Shown here: positions 37,326 through 48,899 of the stretch, piece after piece
Layout: every line of letters begins with the position of its first letter
Position numbering within the stretch: position 1 is the stretch's first letter
NCBI GenBank assembly: GCA_963693085.1
Contig: OY856411.1
Coordinates: 72,563,501 to 72,627,500 of the forward strand
DNA from: Alisma plantago-aquatica
Taxonomy: Eukaryota > Streptophyta > Magnoliopsida > Alismatales > Alismataceae
Reading direction: 5' to 3'
Length of the DNA stretch: 64,000 nt
Notes under the pieces: generated by a model
Database searches by the model: none
What the model saw: the letters and a program-made list of their open reading frames with translations, nothing else
Told to the model about the DNA's origin: nothing
Made by a program: the position numbers and the translations under genes

Positions 37326-38590
37326 CTAAATGAAGAGTTCTGGGGCAATGACAAACTATTGAAAGATGCAATTGCTCAAATCTCTATAAAAGTGGATGAC
37401 ATTTATGCTCATATAAGGATGTTGGAAAATGAAATTTCCCAGCAAGCTTTGGTGCAACGAAAGAATACACCATCCAGTTCTCTTCCTAGCCAACCGGAGG
37501 TGAATCCAAGAGGGCAAGTAAATGCTATCACCTTGAGGAGTGGAGCTGAAATTGAAATACCTTCTCCACCCAAGGAGAAGAATGTTGAGGCTACTGATTA
37601 AGAGAAGATTGACACCCCTGTTGATGACAAAGGAAGAGGTACAGATGAGGTACCACCTTCTTACAAAGCAAGTGCACCATTTCCACAAAGACATGCAAAT
37701 AAGAAGGAGGATTCAAAGTTCAGAAAATTCATGGAGATCCTAAACAAACTCCATATCAACTTTCTATTGGCTGAATTCATAGATGAGATGTCATCATATG
37801 CCAAGTTTCTAAAGGAAAACCTCACCAAGAAGAGGAGGATAGACCAAATTGAAACCATCATGCTTTCTGAGAGAATGAGTTCAATCATTCAAAATAGAGT
37901 TCCCACGAAGCTGGATGACTTGGGAGTATTCACTCTACCTTGCAAGATTAGCAATGCCACATTTGACAAAGGTCTTATTGACCTTGGAGCTAGCATTAGT
38001 CTCATTCCGTCTACTTTGTTGCAGGAACTAGATCTTGGATATTTGAATCCTACAAAGATGGCCATCCAGCTAGCCACTCACTTAATCAAATGTCCCAAAG
38101 GCATTGTGGAGGATGTACTGGTGCAAATCGGTAAATTCTACATTCCTTGCGATTTTATTGTGCTAGACATGTTTGAAGTCCCTTCCAATCCCATTCTCTT
38201 TGGGAGAACCTTCTTGAGGACTGTTGGATACCTTGTTGATGTCCTGGAAGGAAAGCGTACACTCCGGGTTGGTGAAGAAGTCATGGAGTTTTCTATGTTT
38301 AATTGTATGAAGGCACCTTCACAAGTGGAAGAACTTTATTATATTTATTATATTGACTCTATTGTGGAGGAAGACCATGCTGATGTTGATTTGATATTTA
38401 ACTATTGTGATGATGATGAAGCTACCAATGATGACTCTAAAAATTCTGGAGCATTTTCTATTGCTCAATCAAATGCTATTAATAAAGATACTTCACTTGT
38501 TGATGATAAAGCCAAAGAAACCACGACAAGGAGAAAAGAAGAACTCATTGCCCTTCCACCGGGGATGAGTTATGCATTCTTGACCCCGAT
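37326..38590 (+). pseudogene. gag-pol linker and protease of element E3
   Basis: One frame runs from 37326 to 38609 with a single TAA at 37599-37601. It includes the GQVNAITLRSG motif (near 37515) that precedes protease in Athila elements. Next come EILNKLHINF and LLAEFIDEMSSYAKFLKENL. The protease active site DLGASISLIPSTLL begins at 37980, with the catalytic Asp intact. GIVEDVLVQIG, CDFIVLDM and LFGRTFLRTVG are the C-terminal blocks. The end of the frame shifts near 38585, before RT. The protease part alone looks close to functional. Confidence 0.87.
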
Positions 38591-39700
38591 TCTACTTCTC
38601 CAGTCATAATCAATGATGAGTTAACTATTGAACAAGAAAATAAATTACTTGCTGAATTACATTTATATAAAGATGTCATTGGTTACTCTACTGATGATTT
38701 AAAGGGCATCCATCCTTCCATTTTCATGCATAGAATAAACAAGGAGGAGGATGCTAAACCTACTGTTGAACCACCTAGACGTTTAAATCAAAACATGCTT
38801 GAAATGGTTAAAAAGGAAATTTTTAAGTTGAAAGATGTTGGTATCATTTATCCTATAAGTGAAACCCCATGGGTTAGTGCCATTCCTATGGTACCTAAAA
38901 AGGAGGGTCCAATTGTCATTAAGGGAGATAATGATGAGTTAATACAAACACATATAGTCACAGGTTGGCGTATATGTATTGATTATCGGTTCTTGAATAA
39001 AGCAACTCACAAAGATCATTTACCCTTGCCTTTTATTGATTTGATGCTTGAGTGACTTGTGAATCATTCTTACTTTTTCTAATTGGATGGGTATTCTGGG
39101 TTTTTCTAGATTCCAATCTACCCTCCCGACCAAGAGAAAACCACATTTACATGCACCTATGGGACCTATGCTTACCATCACATGCCTTTTGGCCTTTGTA
39201 ACACCCCAACAACATTTCATGATGGATATTTTCTCTGATTTCATTGTAAATATAATGGAAATATCCATGGATGATTTTATCATTTATGGAGATTCTTTTG
39301 ATCATTGTTTGTGCAATTTATCTAAAATTTTAGCCTGTTGCAAAAAGGTTAACCTAGTACTAAACTGGGAGAAGTGCCATTTTATGGTACAATCTGGTGT
39401 AGTACTAGGCCATATAATTTCTAATAAGGGTATTGTTGTTGACAGGGTCAAAGTGGAAGCTATCAAAAAGATGTCTACTCCTTCAATCAAGGACATCCAT
39501 ATTTTCCTTGGATGTGTAGGGTTATATAGGAGATTCATTAAAGATTTATCCAATATTGCAAAACCATTGCGTTCCTTGCTTGCAAAAGATGCCAATTTCA
39601 TATTCAATGATGACTGTCATATAGCCTTCAACAAGCTCAAAGAAGGTCTTGTCTCAGCCCACATCATCCAACTACCAAACTAGAGTTCTCCTTTTGAATT
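38591..39700 (+). pseudogene. Reverse transcriptase of element E3
   Basis: In frame 2, PPRRLNQNMLEMVKKEI, GIIYPISETPWVSAIPMVPK and GWRICIDYRFLNKATHKDHL are the first RT blocks (38760-39050). A stop at 39053-39055 and others follow. FTCTYGTYAYHHMPFGLCN is near 39150-39205. A frame change near 39215 leads into the catalytic palm, where MDDF at 39267 stands for the Y/F-x-DD box. VVLGHIISNKGI and FLGCVGLYRRFIKDLS continue the family pattern to about 39580. The two catalytic Asp codons survive, but frameshifts disable the protein. Confidence 0.88.
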
Positions 39701-40100
39701 AATGTGTGATGTGAGTGACTATGCCTATAGGAGAAGTTCTTGGACAGTGGAAGGATAAGAAGCTTCACGTCATACACTATGCAAGCAAGACCTTAGATAA
39801 GGCAAAAATCAACTATACAACCACCGAGAAAGAGATGCTTTCCATAGTGTACGCTTTGGACAAGTTTAGACAGTATTTGGTAGGATCCAAAATAATTGTG
39901 TATACAAATCATACTGCAATAAAGTACTTGTTTAACAAGAAAGATGCCAAACCTCGTCTCATCTGATGGATATACAACTTCATGAGTTTGATCTTGAGAT
40001 CTGGGATAAGAAGGGGACAGAGAACAGTGTTTCCGATCACCTATCTATGTTGACTACATATGCTAGAACTTCATTGCCTATTGAGGACCGATTTCTGATT
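39701..40100 (+). pseudogene. RNase H domain of element E3
   Basis: CDVSDYA, then after a frameshift near 39715 [45 protein letters not shown] and [14 protein letters not shown]. These are the ordered blocks of gypsy RNase H (E of TEKE and D of TNH region). A stop ends the frame at 39964-39966, and the DHLS motif of the domain end is readable in another frame near 40036-40050. It degrades the RNA strand of the hybrid during reverse transcription. Confidence 0.85.
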
Positions 40101-41404
40101 TAGAAACTCAATGCTTTGTCATCCACACAAGCTCCATGGTTTGCAGACTTTGCAAACTTTCTTGCTGTAGGACAACGGCCTCCGTACTTGATGTACCAAC
40201 AGAAGAAGAAGTTTCTCCATGATGTAAATTTCTACTACTGGGATGATCCGCTATTGTTCAAGCAATGCATTGACGAACTCATAAGGGAATGTATCCCAAA
40301 TGAGGAAATTGGTAATGTGATTCAGATTGTCATTCTTCTCAATACAGAGGACACTTTGGGGACAACAAAATAGCAACAAAGATCCTACAATCTAGCCTTT
40401 ATTGACCAAGTCTATTCTATGATGTGCACACATTTTTCAAGGCTTGTGACAATTGCCAAAGAGGTGGGGGGATTTAAAGGAGAGCTGAAATGCCATTAAA
40501 CTCAATTTTGGAGATACAAGTTTTAGATGTTTGAGGTATAGACTACATGGGGCCCTTTTGGTCTTCATGCAGCTACAACGTAATATTGGTGGCCTACGAT
40601 TACGTATCCAAATGGGTGGAGGTGATCCCCACTCAAGCTCCAGATGCAAAGTCAGTCATCAAACTTTTTCAGAAAATCATCTTCCCAAGATTTGGAGTTC
40701 CAAGAGCAATCATTTTAGATGGTGGTAGCCATTTTAATGAGAGAAACTTCAACAACCAACTTTGCAAATATGGGTTAAAGCATTTGATATCTACACCCTA
40801 TCACCATCAAACATCAATACAAGTGGAGATCTCAAATAGACAACTGAAGGCTATTCTAGAAAAGACTATCTCTAGCTCAAGAAAGGATTGGGCACTTAAG
40901 TTGAACTATGTGTTATGGGCACACAAGACAACTTTCAAAACAACCATTAGAACAACTCCTTTCAAGATAGTCTATGGAAAATCATGTCATTTACCCATAG
41001 AATTGGAGCACAAAGCATTATGGGCATTCAATTTTCTGAACTATGATCTTAAGAAATCAGGAGAGAATAGGCTACTGCAACTAAAAGAGCTGGAGGAGCT
41101 ATGAATGGACGCTTATGAAAACACCAAAATCTACAAGGAGAATACAAAGAGATGGCATGGTAAGATAATCAAGATCAAAGACTTCAAAGAAGGAGACCAA
41201 GTTTTTCTTTTCAATTCCAACCTCAAATTGTTTCCAAGAAAATTGAGATATAAGTGGTCTGGACCATTCTTGGTCCTACACGTTTTTCTATACGAGACCG
41301 TGGAGCTGTAAGGCAAACAATCCTCCTTCAAGGTCAATTGAAAACACTACAAGTTGTACATCACAAGAGATGTAGTTGACAAGGGAGCCACTTGCTCCTT
41401 TTAG
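40101..41404 (+). pseudogene. Integrase of element E3
   Basis: The zinc-binding N-terminus is poorly kept (about 40290-40470). The core is an open frame of 185 codons at 40535-41104 with all catalytic residues: D at 40541 (GIDYMGP), D at 40718 (LDGGSHF) and E at 40826 (QVEISN), giving D-58-D-35-E. A TGA at 40532-40534 replaces the usual W before GIDYMGP. Another TGA, at 41102-41104, replaces an Arg codon before MDAYENTKIYKE. The C-terminal block KEGDQVFLFNSNLKLFP and KWSGPF (41190-41270) follows. There is no chromodomain, consistent with Athila. Confidence 0.88.
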
Positions 41405-42237
41405 GATGCTTGATCAAAAGATTGAAGAGTCCTACTTCAAACTTTAAATGGAGGAACCCATGGGAGTTGACCCCACATTAGATTAGAATTTCTTTCTTAT
41501 GTTTTAGTCAAGAACAATCTTTAATTCTCCCAAAAAAAAGCTTGTTTTGGGTGTATGTAATAATTTAAACACTTATACTTGCATCACATTACTTTTGTAG
41601 GTGTTGGCGAGAAGTTGAATTCTACAAAAACTCAAAAAGACATGACGTGTCATCTCTTACATCGAGAAAAAAGTGAGTAGAAACCCCAAAAAGACACGAT
41701 GTATCCTAAAATGACACACCGTGTTACTATCAAGCAAACCATGCGAATACTCAATCTGGAAACAAACATGACATGTCTTAATTAAGACACGACATGAACT
41801 TCAGAGACAACATGGAGCAAGAGCTATCTGAAGATGAACATGATATGTCGTTATCAGTGAAAGAGTTATAATTTGAACTTTTAGATTCGAACATGGTGTG
41901 TGCTTAAAATAGCATGATGTGTCTTGTAACGCACATAATTGCTTAGAAGATTGTAGGGAAGTTCTTCCAAGAGACATGTTGTGTTCTAAAAACAACACAT
42001 TGTGTCTTTTAACGAGAAAAGCGGTTTTAACCCTAAACGTTCGCCGCCTCCCTCACTCCTCACTTCATTTCTAGCTATGTTGCCAACCTTGTTCGAGCCT
42101 CCTCTACTGATGACCACCCATGTGTGATCTGCAGCAAAGAAGCTTTCTCCTGAGCCGCCGTCAACAACACCCTCATCCTCTAAGACCGCAAAGCACTTCT
42201 CCTCCACTGCACTTCTTCTCAGCAACTGCCAAGCCTC
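41405..42237 (+). other. 3' non-coding region of element E3
   Basis: It follows pol without an env-like frame. ACATGACGTGTC-type palindromes recur near 41641, 41693, 41717, 41766, 41786, 41850 and 41970. The stretch after 42025 (AACCCTAAACG, Pro/Ser-rich) resembles the start of a short coding or leader segment. It then breaks at a CACTA-like terminus near 42240. The 3' LTR was not found, so it was probably lost or displaced. Confidence 0.5.
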
Positions 42238-42925
42238 ATGACTACTATAGAAAATTCTTTTTACAATGGGAGATAGAAAATAGTTCTGATGATTGTGTTG
42301 TAGTTAGCTTACTTAACACAACAAGTCTATTTTCATGTTGTATATTGTATATTTTATACAACACATGTATTTTACAACATGCCAAACCCATTGTAGTATA
42401 GGGGGATACTACAACGAGTGCTAAAGTTTTGTAACATGCTGTAGTATCACAACATAATCAAACCTATTGTAAAAGATGTTAATTACACAACATATTGTGA
42501 CCCATTGTAATAGTCACATGTTGTAATAGACCATCATTAGACAACACAGATTGGCTCGTTGTAATATGTATTAATTACACAACATGCCTTCACTTGTTGT
42601 ATTTGCTATATGTTGTAATGGACCACAATAATACAACATATTGAAACTCATTTTTATATACCAAGATCACACAACAGACTCCAACCTATTGTTGTATATT
42701 ATATTTACACAACATGTTGTGACATGTTGTAATATACACACATAACAAGTCGTTAATAGACCTGCATTATACCACATTAACTAACCCATTGTAATATACC
42801 ATTATCACACAACATGTGATAACCTGTTGTAATAGCTACATGTTGTAATAGACCATAGTCACACAACACGCTATAACTAGTTGTTACATGCCAAGATTAT
42901 ACAACAGACTCTAACTTGTTATATA
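42238..42925 (+). mobile_element. CACTA-like terminus with hairpin-rich subterminal array
   Basis: ACTACTATAGAAAATTC at 42240 resembles a CACTA terminal repeat (CACTAC-A-GAAAAT) with the first base altered. It is followed by about ten units of roughly 60 bp built on ACAACATGTTGT palindromes, such as those at 42709, 42722 and 42813. Subterminal repeats that bind transposase are typical of CACTA elements. The other end of this element was not found. Confidence 0.55.
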
Positions 42926-43959
42926 GCTGCAACCGAGCTGAACCAAATTTCTTATCAGAGAATTTTATCAGGAACATGTAATCTGATAATAATTTTTTTG
43001 TATAATATTATTATCAAATATAGGTCCGAGTTCCTTTTGGGATTTATGGGAATGTCACTTTTTCACTATGGGTAGATGTTTTGACCCATAACTGACCCAA
43101 TCCCAATATTATATAACACAATATATAATCCTAAAATTAGAGAATTATTTTTTATAAATTCATTATCAAATATAGGTCCACATTTTGTTTCGAATCTAAT
43201 TTTTTCAATCAATTTTGTTCTCAATTGAGACACTAGTCGAACAAAATCTAGTCTACTACTGTCTAAATTTTGGTATCATTCCGACATCATTTGACTGGTC
43301 ATTTAGTTCCTTAATTTTTCCTTATAACTTTGACTTAATTACATTTAACTGCCACTGTCATTTCTAATTAATAGGTGTGCCCCTTGCTTCACATTGTGCG
43401 TCTTCTGTGTTCACAAAATGCAGAGTGTGCGGCTGTTCTTCTCCCCCTCTTCTCACAACAGTTTCTCCCCCACTCCCCCTTCATCTCCTTCTCCTCCTTT
43501 CCTCTCCGTTTCTGCTTCCTTTCTGCCCCCTACCAATTACTATTATCCCTTCCTCCATCATCAACTAAGAACCCTAGCCACTAGCCACATAAGCACCTTG
43601 CATCGACTGTGCCAAGCATCGTTCAGGAAGAGTCGTCATCTCTAGGAAACACCGCCTCATCATTTCCTCTACCGCCTCCTGCCAAAGGTGTCCCCGCCTA
43701 CTCCTCCAATGATGCAGCTCTGCTGACCTAGTGAGATAGCTGTGTGCGAAGACAGCAAGGCCGCATTGATCCTTCAACTTTCTCAGGGCACCAGAACTGC
43801 TTCTCTAGGCTTATCTCGAGCTCCCTTCAATCCAATTTGGTAAACCTAAATTTCTATTCTAACTGCACCTCTTCCTCTACAAATTGGCTGTGGATATGAT
43901 TGTTTGATCATTAAACCCCTTTTCTAAGACTTTTTTGGCTTTTACAACAGTCCTAATAT
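42926..43959. other. Unassigned, with a pyrimidine-rich leader-like block
   Basis: This is AT-rich sequence followed by a C/T-rich stretch (43370-43690) with overlapping open frames in all three plus frames. That pattern fits base composition rather than coding. It could be a 5' exon of the neighbouring CACTA-like element. A TTTGGTAAACC near 43837 could serve as a donor site, but this is a guess. Confidence 0.3.
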
Positions 43960-44345
43960 ACTGGTCAATATGTTACACAATGGTTCTTTCAGACCTTCTG
44001 ATCCCTCCATGTACCATCTTGTTCCTCTCCTCCCAAATACAGTAGCAGAACAAAGTAATGCAAATGCCTGTTGCTCCCCTAGTATGTTTGGTCCAGCTAT
44101 GATTGTCGTTGATCCACTTAATGGTGGTGATCATGTTCTGGGCATTATTACTGGTTCCCGAGCTATTCTTCAAGCATATGATAGACCATACTTGCACCCA
44201 TTGAATAGGTGGTCATGTCTTTGTTGCTACTATTACACAAGATGCATTGGTTGTCACTTGGAATCCCCTGGCTGGAGATTCTATCCTTTGTGGCTATTCT
44301 ATACAAAATATTTCCTCATAGAAATATGACAATTCTATCTTTGGA
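43960..44345 (-). pseudogene. LINE fragment: reverse-transcriptase zinc-binding domain (zf-RVT)
   Basis: On the minus strand the reading gives RIATKDRISSQGI, then CILCN and, after a break, FCYCIWEERNKMVHGG. The last matches the end of the plant zf-RVT domain (family: W-W-ERN-R-F). The HLFF-C motif between them is lost. This is a 3' piece of a plant L1-like LINE with no RT domain attached. Confidence 0.6.
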
Positions 44346-44589
44346 TCGTGTAACTTCAATACCATGGTATCAAATTGGACTTCTTAAGTATCTAAGTTCA
44401 AATTGCCTATTAAAGAATCTTTAGCCCTGTCTTTTATCACTGCTAATAACAATAATTTGCATAAACAATCAGAAGGAGGCAACTGAAAGATCTGTGTTTA
44501 TGGAAAACTGAGAGATCTCTAGCTTCCTTTGAGAATATCACTAGACCAATACTGAATTGTTCTCCCAACTTCCTTGAAAATCAGCATGA

Positions 44590-44765
44590 GTGAACCTAAT
44601 TTGTTGAGCACTTTGTTAGAACAAGGTGTCCAAGCTACCGAGATAAGTGGTGAGCCTAATTTGTTGAACCCTTCACCAGAACCAAGTGGCTAAGATAGTG
44701 AAATATGTGTCTAATCTATTGAACACTTAAGTGGAATCAAGTGGCCAAGATGTTGTCTACCAAGA
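44590..44765 (+). repeat. 60-bp tandem repeat, three copies, with a 20-codon reading
   Basis: Units start at 44590 and 44650, with a shorter third near 44707. All are built on GTGAGCCTAATTTGTTGAAC. From the ATG at 44587 the first two units read in frame as SEPNLLS... and GEPNLLN..., ending at a stop in the second unit. This could be a remnant of a repeat-containing protein. No family is recognised. Confidence 0.55.
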
Positions 44766-44769
44766 TGCA

Positions 44770-47700
44770 AATGGTGGGTATCTAGAAAATAACATGTTAA
44801 TTGGTACAAGGATAGTACTATCATGCCATTATTATTATTTTATACTAACATCAACTTTAAGATTCTAGAGTTGATAGAAAATAACATTTTTACTCAAAGA
44901 TCATAAATTCTCATTTGCATCTCCAACATTGTGACGATAAGTTATGCTTCATCAAAAACAATTTGTAGAAGAAGCAACACATCTGTAGTCATAAACTAGT
45001 CACAATCACAATCACCTTTCATTTATGGAATCTGTAAACACAACAATGATGATTTGGAATTTTCATTCACTCAAAAAAATGCATGCATGAAGATCCTCTG
45101 TCAAGACTATGTTCTTCTAGATCCAAATATATCCATTATCTAATTGAAAAATTATATAAAGAAACACTTCCTTTTCTTATGAAAATGATGCAAAAATAAA
45201 TAGGTCTGGAAGTAATTCTTCATAATAACAATTACATCATGGGTTACATGTAGTCATAGGCTCCCCATAAGTATATGTATTGGTTACATGCAGGGTTGTG
45301 ACCCTATGTATGAATAAAGTGGTGTTACCATGGTATGCTTGGGCCAAGGTCTATTGTCATGTCGAGGACAACTAATAGGTCATGTTACATGTGGACCCAA
45401 CGCAAAACATGCATCAAAGCCTAAGGTTGGGACACACATGTAGTCTATCTTTGTAGCATGCATGCATCACATATGAGGTTACATGCAAGTTTATACCAAA
45501 GAGGTATAATAGAAACACAAGCATATGGAGCCCCAACGACTATGAGTGATAAGAGAGAAGAAAACATTTGCACTATTACCCTAGACCTTATTTTCTTATA
45601 GAATTAAAATGCAACATATTTTTTCAATCTAATTTGAGTCAAGTATGTGCAGGATGTCACTGGTTTCTTTTTTTTCTTTATTAATATTTTGTCAACTTCA
45701 GTTTTCCTACTTGTTTCAAAGTGAAAAGCATTCTAGTCATTCTCAGGTTTTCTTTATTGTATGAATTCCATTTCAGTCTTTTTGTTTTTTTCATCAATTT
45801 TCCTACTTCTTGACATGATTCATAACAATTCTCCTAGTTTGACCAGTCTGATACTATCTCACATTGGCAATTTATTATTTCTTGTATCTTTACTATTTGA
45901 ACTAATCATAGTTTCTCCTTACTACTAACATTTCCTTTTTCATTTATCTTCCTTAAATGTTTGGTCTCTTAAATTTAGGCCCTCGTGTATTCATGCTCAA
46001 AGGAGACCATATATTGATTGACTAGACTCTTTGTTACTAGCAAAATTCTGAAAATTAATATAGACCATAATAAGTAATGTTCCGAGTGTACATTATAACA
46101 AGTCAAGCTATAACCTAACTTATCTGTACTGTCACATGAGGGTATTTAGATTTGTTCAGACTAATGAGTCGCTCTAAAGATTTAGTTCTGAAAGATTGTT
46201 GGATCTCACTAGACCTCTTCATCATCATAGATGTAATTCCTTACCACATCATGACAAAACCAAACTTACGATGTTCTTTTTTCATATCCAATCAGTTAGG
46301 CCTTTGGTTCCTGAATTGTAGATTACTTTTTGTGGTTACAACTGGTTGTATTCAACATCAGTACCTTTTGGAGTGATAAATGCCGCTCAGGTACCAAGTA
46401 GAGACTATGGTGATGGTGAGTGCCATTTTCAATTTAACTGCAAAAAGTTGACGCAGACCTTTCTTAAAGGAACCACATTACTTTGTCAGTTCCTGCTTTG
46501 ACAACAAGTGATGCTGAGTTCTAACAAGCTTCATTAAGATTGTACACTCAGGACCTCTAATGAAGCATCTTGTCTATTGAATTCAGAATTTCTTTTGAAG
46601 GTATGTATATCTATAAACATACCACCAGTGCTGCAAAAAACACTACAGCCTCCCTACAAAATGACCAATATCATTCTGCATTAGTGTTGTGATAAAATTC
46701 CAGTAGTTGTGTGATGGAGCATGACTACAGTAAGGACCATTGAACAATAAACTAGCACACAATTTTTGAAAACAGACATAGAATGGAATTGGCCAATGGG
46801 ATCTATAAATAGGGGGATGGAAACAGGGTGTATAAAACATCAACACCGTACATATGGGACTTGCAAATCAAATTGGAAATCATATAAGCCACCGATTTAC
46901 ATCTCTATAGAAGAGAAAATGCAAACTCCAACCCTACGCCGGAACTGCCTGTCATGGCAATGCATTACCAATGGCAAAGGATCACAAATACACAATATAC
47001 TCGTACTCATACCAGATCAGTTGCATACTGTTTTTGCTCTCAACAACTAACAAGTACATATAACTCTCACCTGATATGCCTAACATTAGTTCTTGAGACA
47101 TGCAACCTTAGAAATTGAGCTTGACAATCGAGATTCAAGGTCAACAATGACTTCTTTATCAATTTTAATATATCCTTGTGTCCAAATCTTAAAGTTTCAT
47201 TTGATCTTATAGCACTAACTTAGCCAACCTATACAAGTTGTCATAAAGTGTATATATGGAATGTGTGAAATTCTACAGACATAAGTGGTAACTGGCCAAA
47301 GGTGGGAGCATGGCAGTAGTGTTCTCATATGCAGTCCACGTAGCCGCATATGCGGTTCAGCCACCTCTCTGACCTGCATCTGGCTAGCAACCAAATGTGT
47401 GACCTTGACTACATATGTAGGTCATATGTGGTCATATGCAACACATATGTGGCTATTTTTATATAGAGTATATATGTGCATTTTTTGTCAATAATCTTGT
47501 TAAATATTTAATAAGTTACTTATACACAAATCACAAGTATATGTAAAACTGAAGCTAGTGCTGAGTTCACCAACTGAACTAATGTAATTGATAAAACTGC
47601 AGGAGACACCTAGGCATCAAATCACACCTTAATATCTTGGCAAGTATGCAACCATCAAAAACTTGCATTTTCTAGTAATTGTAAAGTACCCTGCCTTAAC

Positions 47701-48470
47701 ACCAACCCCTATTCCCTAGTTCAATTAATTTCAACACATGAAACTACTGGACCATGGCAGTTAATGCCTCTCAAGTTATAGGCCTTATTGGTCACCATTT
47801 CTACTGCCAATGCCATAATGATTGGAGTCAGCTTGCAATGCATGCCACTGACAGTTTTCTCCCTTATGATGACTGTCAAGATGGTTGCACAAACTATCTA
47901 GAAAGGGTTGCTATAGTGCCATGGTGGCATTAAATGTTTTCACAATGTAGGTCTGTAGATGGGAAAAGGGTTAGATGACTGTCCTAGAGATCAATCATTT
48001 TGGAACTATCACATTTGAAATGTGCATGAATAGATCTAGGATGTTCTGTTGCTTACAACATTCCATTCGGTGGTACCTTTTTATTAATGCATAGATTTTC
48101 TTAAATTTCTTATACAGACTCATGTATAACTGTGACAATAATCTTATTTTCTAAATCAAGAAAGGGATTTTGCATTATGTTCCCTAGTATCTTAGTATAG
48201 CTATGCATGCATCTAATGTGAATGATAAAACTGAAGCTAGAACTAAGTTCACCAACTTTTTTGGTGACTTTTAGTCATATACCTCTTATAAAACTGAGTT
48301 CACCATCTTATTTTTTATATATTTCTACTAAAATGACATATAAGAACTCTCCACATATTTCCACTCCAGGATGTGGTTATCAAACCAAACATCATAAATG
48401 ATAGCTAGAACCTAATCAATAAATTAGAAATTGTATTACATTCCCTACAAGCAAATGAAACCTTTGGTGC
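44770..48470. other. No gene supported
   Basis: AT-rich sequence without a recognisable protein or RNA gene. Noted within it: a core-promoter-like CTATAAATAGGGGG (46802-46815) and a cluster of CATATG palindromes (47325-47455). The longest open frames (74-94 codons) show no known motif. Confidence 0.4.
46802..46815 (+). promoter_or_regulatory. TATA-box-like sequence
   Basis: CTATAAATAGGGGG is a good plant TATA consensus, preceded at 46789-46796 by a CCAAT-containing GGCCAATG. No gene is evident downstream, so it may be part of an unrecognised element. Confidence 0.35.
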
Positions 48471-48474
48471 TCTT

Positions 48475-48890
48475 TCAATAGCATATGAACCATAAGGAGA
48501 CCAGTAAGCAAACATGGGTGTAATTTTGTATCTTCTTCAATTATTTTGGTCACAACCAGGCAGTCTCTATCCGCCACAACATTGATGAGTCTATTATGTC
48601 TATGAAATTCCGTTCCATATAAACCCCCATTAGCTCATCTCCGAAGCCATTTTTCCCATGCCTCATCCCATAGACTCCACACCAGGTGCCATTTCTATTG
48701 CTAGCTAATTTAGACAAAGATGCTTCATTTTTACCATGGTTTCATGAATGTTCAACTTTATGCAGTTTGGAGGAGGAGGTGTCCATGTACCCCTCCTGCC
48801 ATGTATCCCTATACAAAGGATATGAGAATCCTGACTATTTCTGAACTTGGCTATTTTTGTTTTTTCACCAATAAGACCCTTTGACATTTA
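48475..48890 (-). pseudogene. RNase H-like (RVT_3) fragment of LINE origin
   Basis: On the minus strand, TWTPPPPNCIKLNIHET (about 48800-48750) matches the W-PP--KLN-D start of plant RVT_3 domains, with the catalytic D replaced. Across a stop comes VADRDCLVVTKII (about 48590-48545), corresponding to the E-D-x-VV block. It is a truncated, stop-containing remnant. It is not linked to the zf-RVT fragment at 44 kb, because the order would be wrong for one minus-strand LINE. Confidence 0.6.
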
Positions 48891-48899
48891 TATACACTT

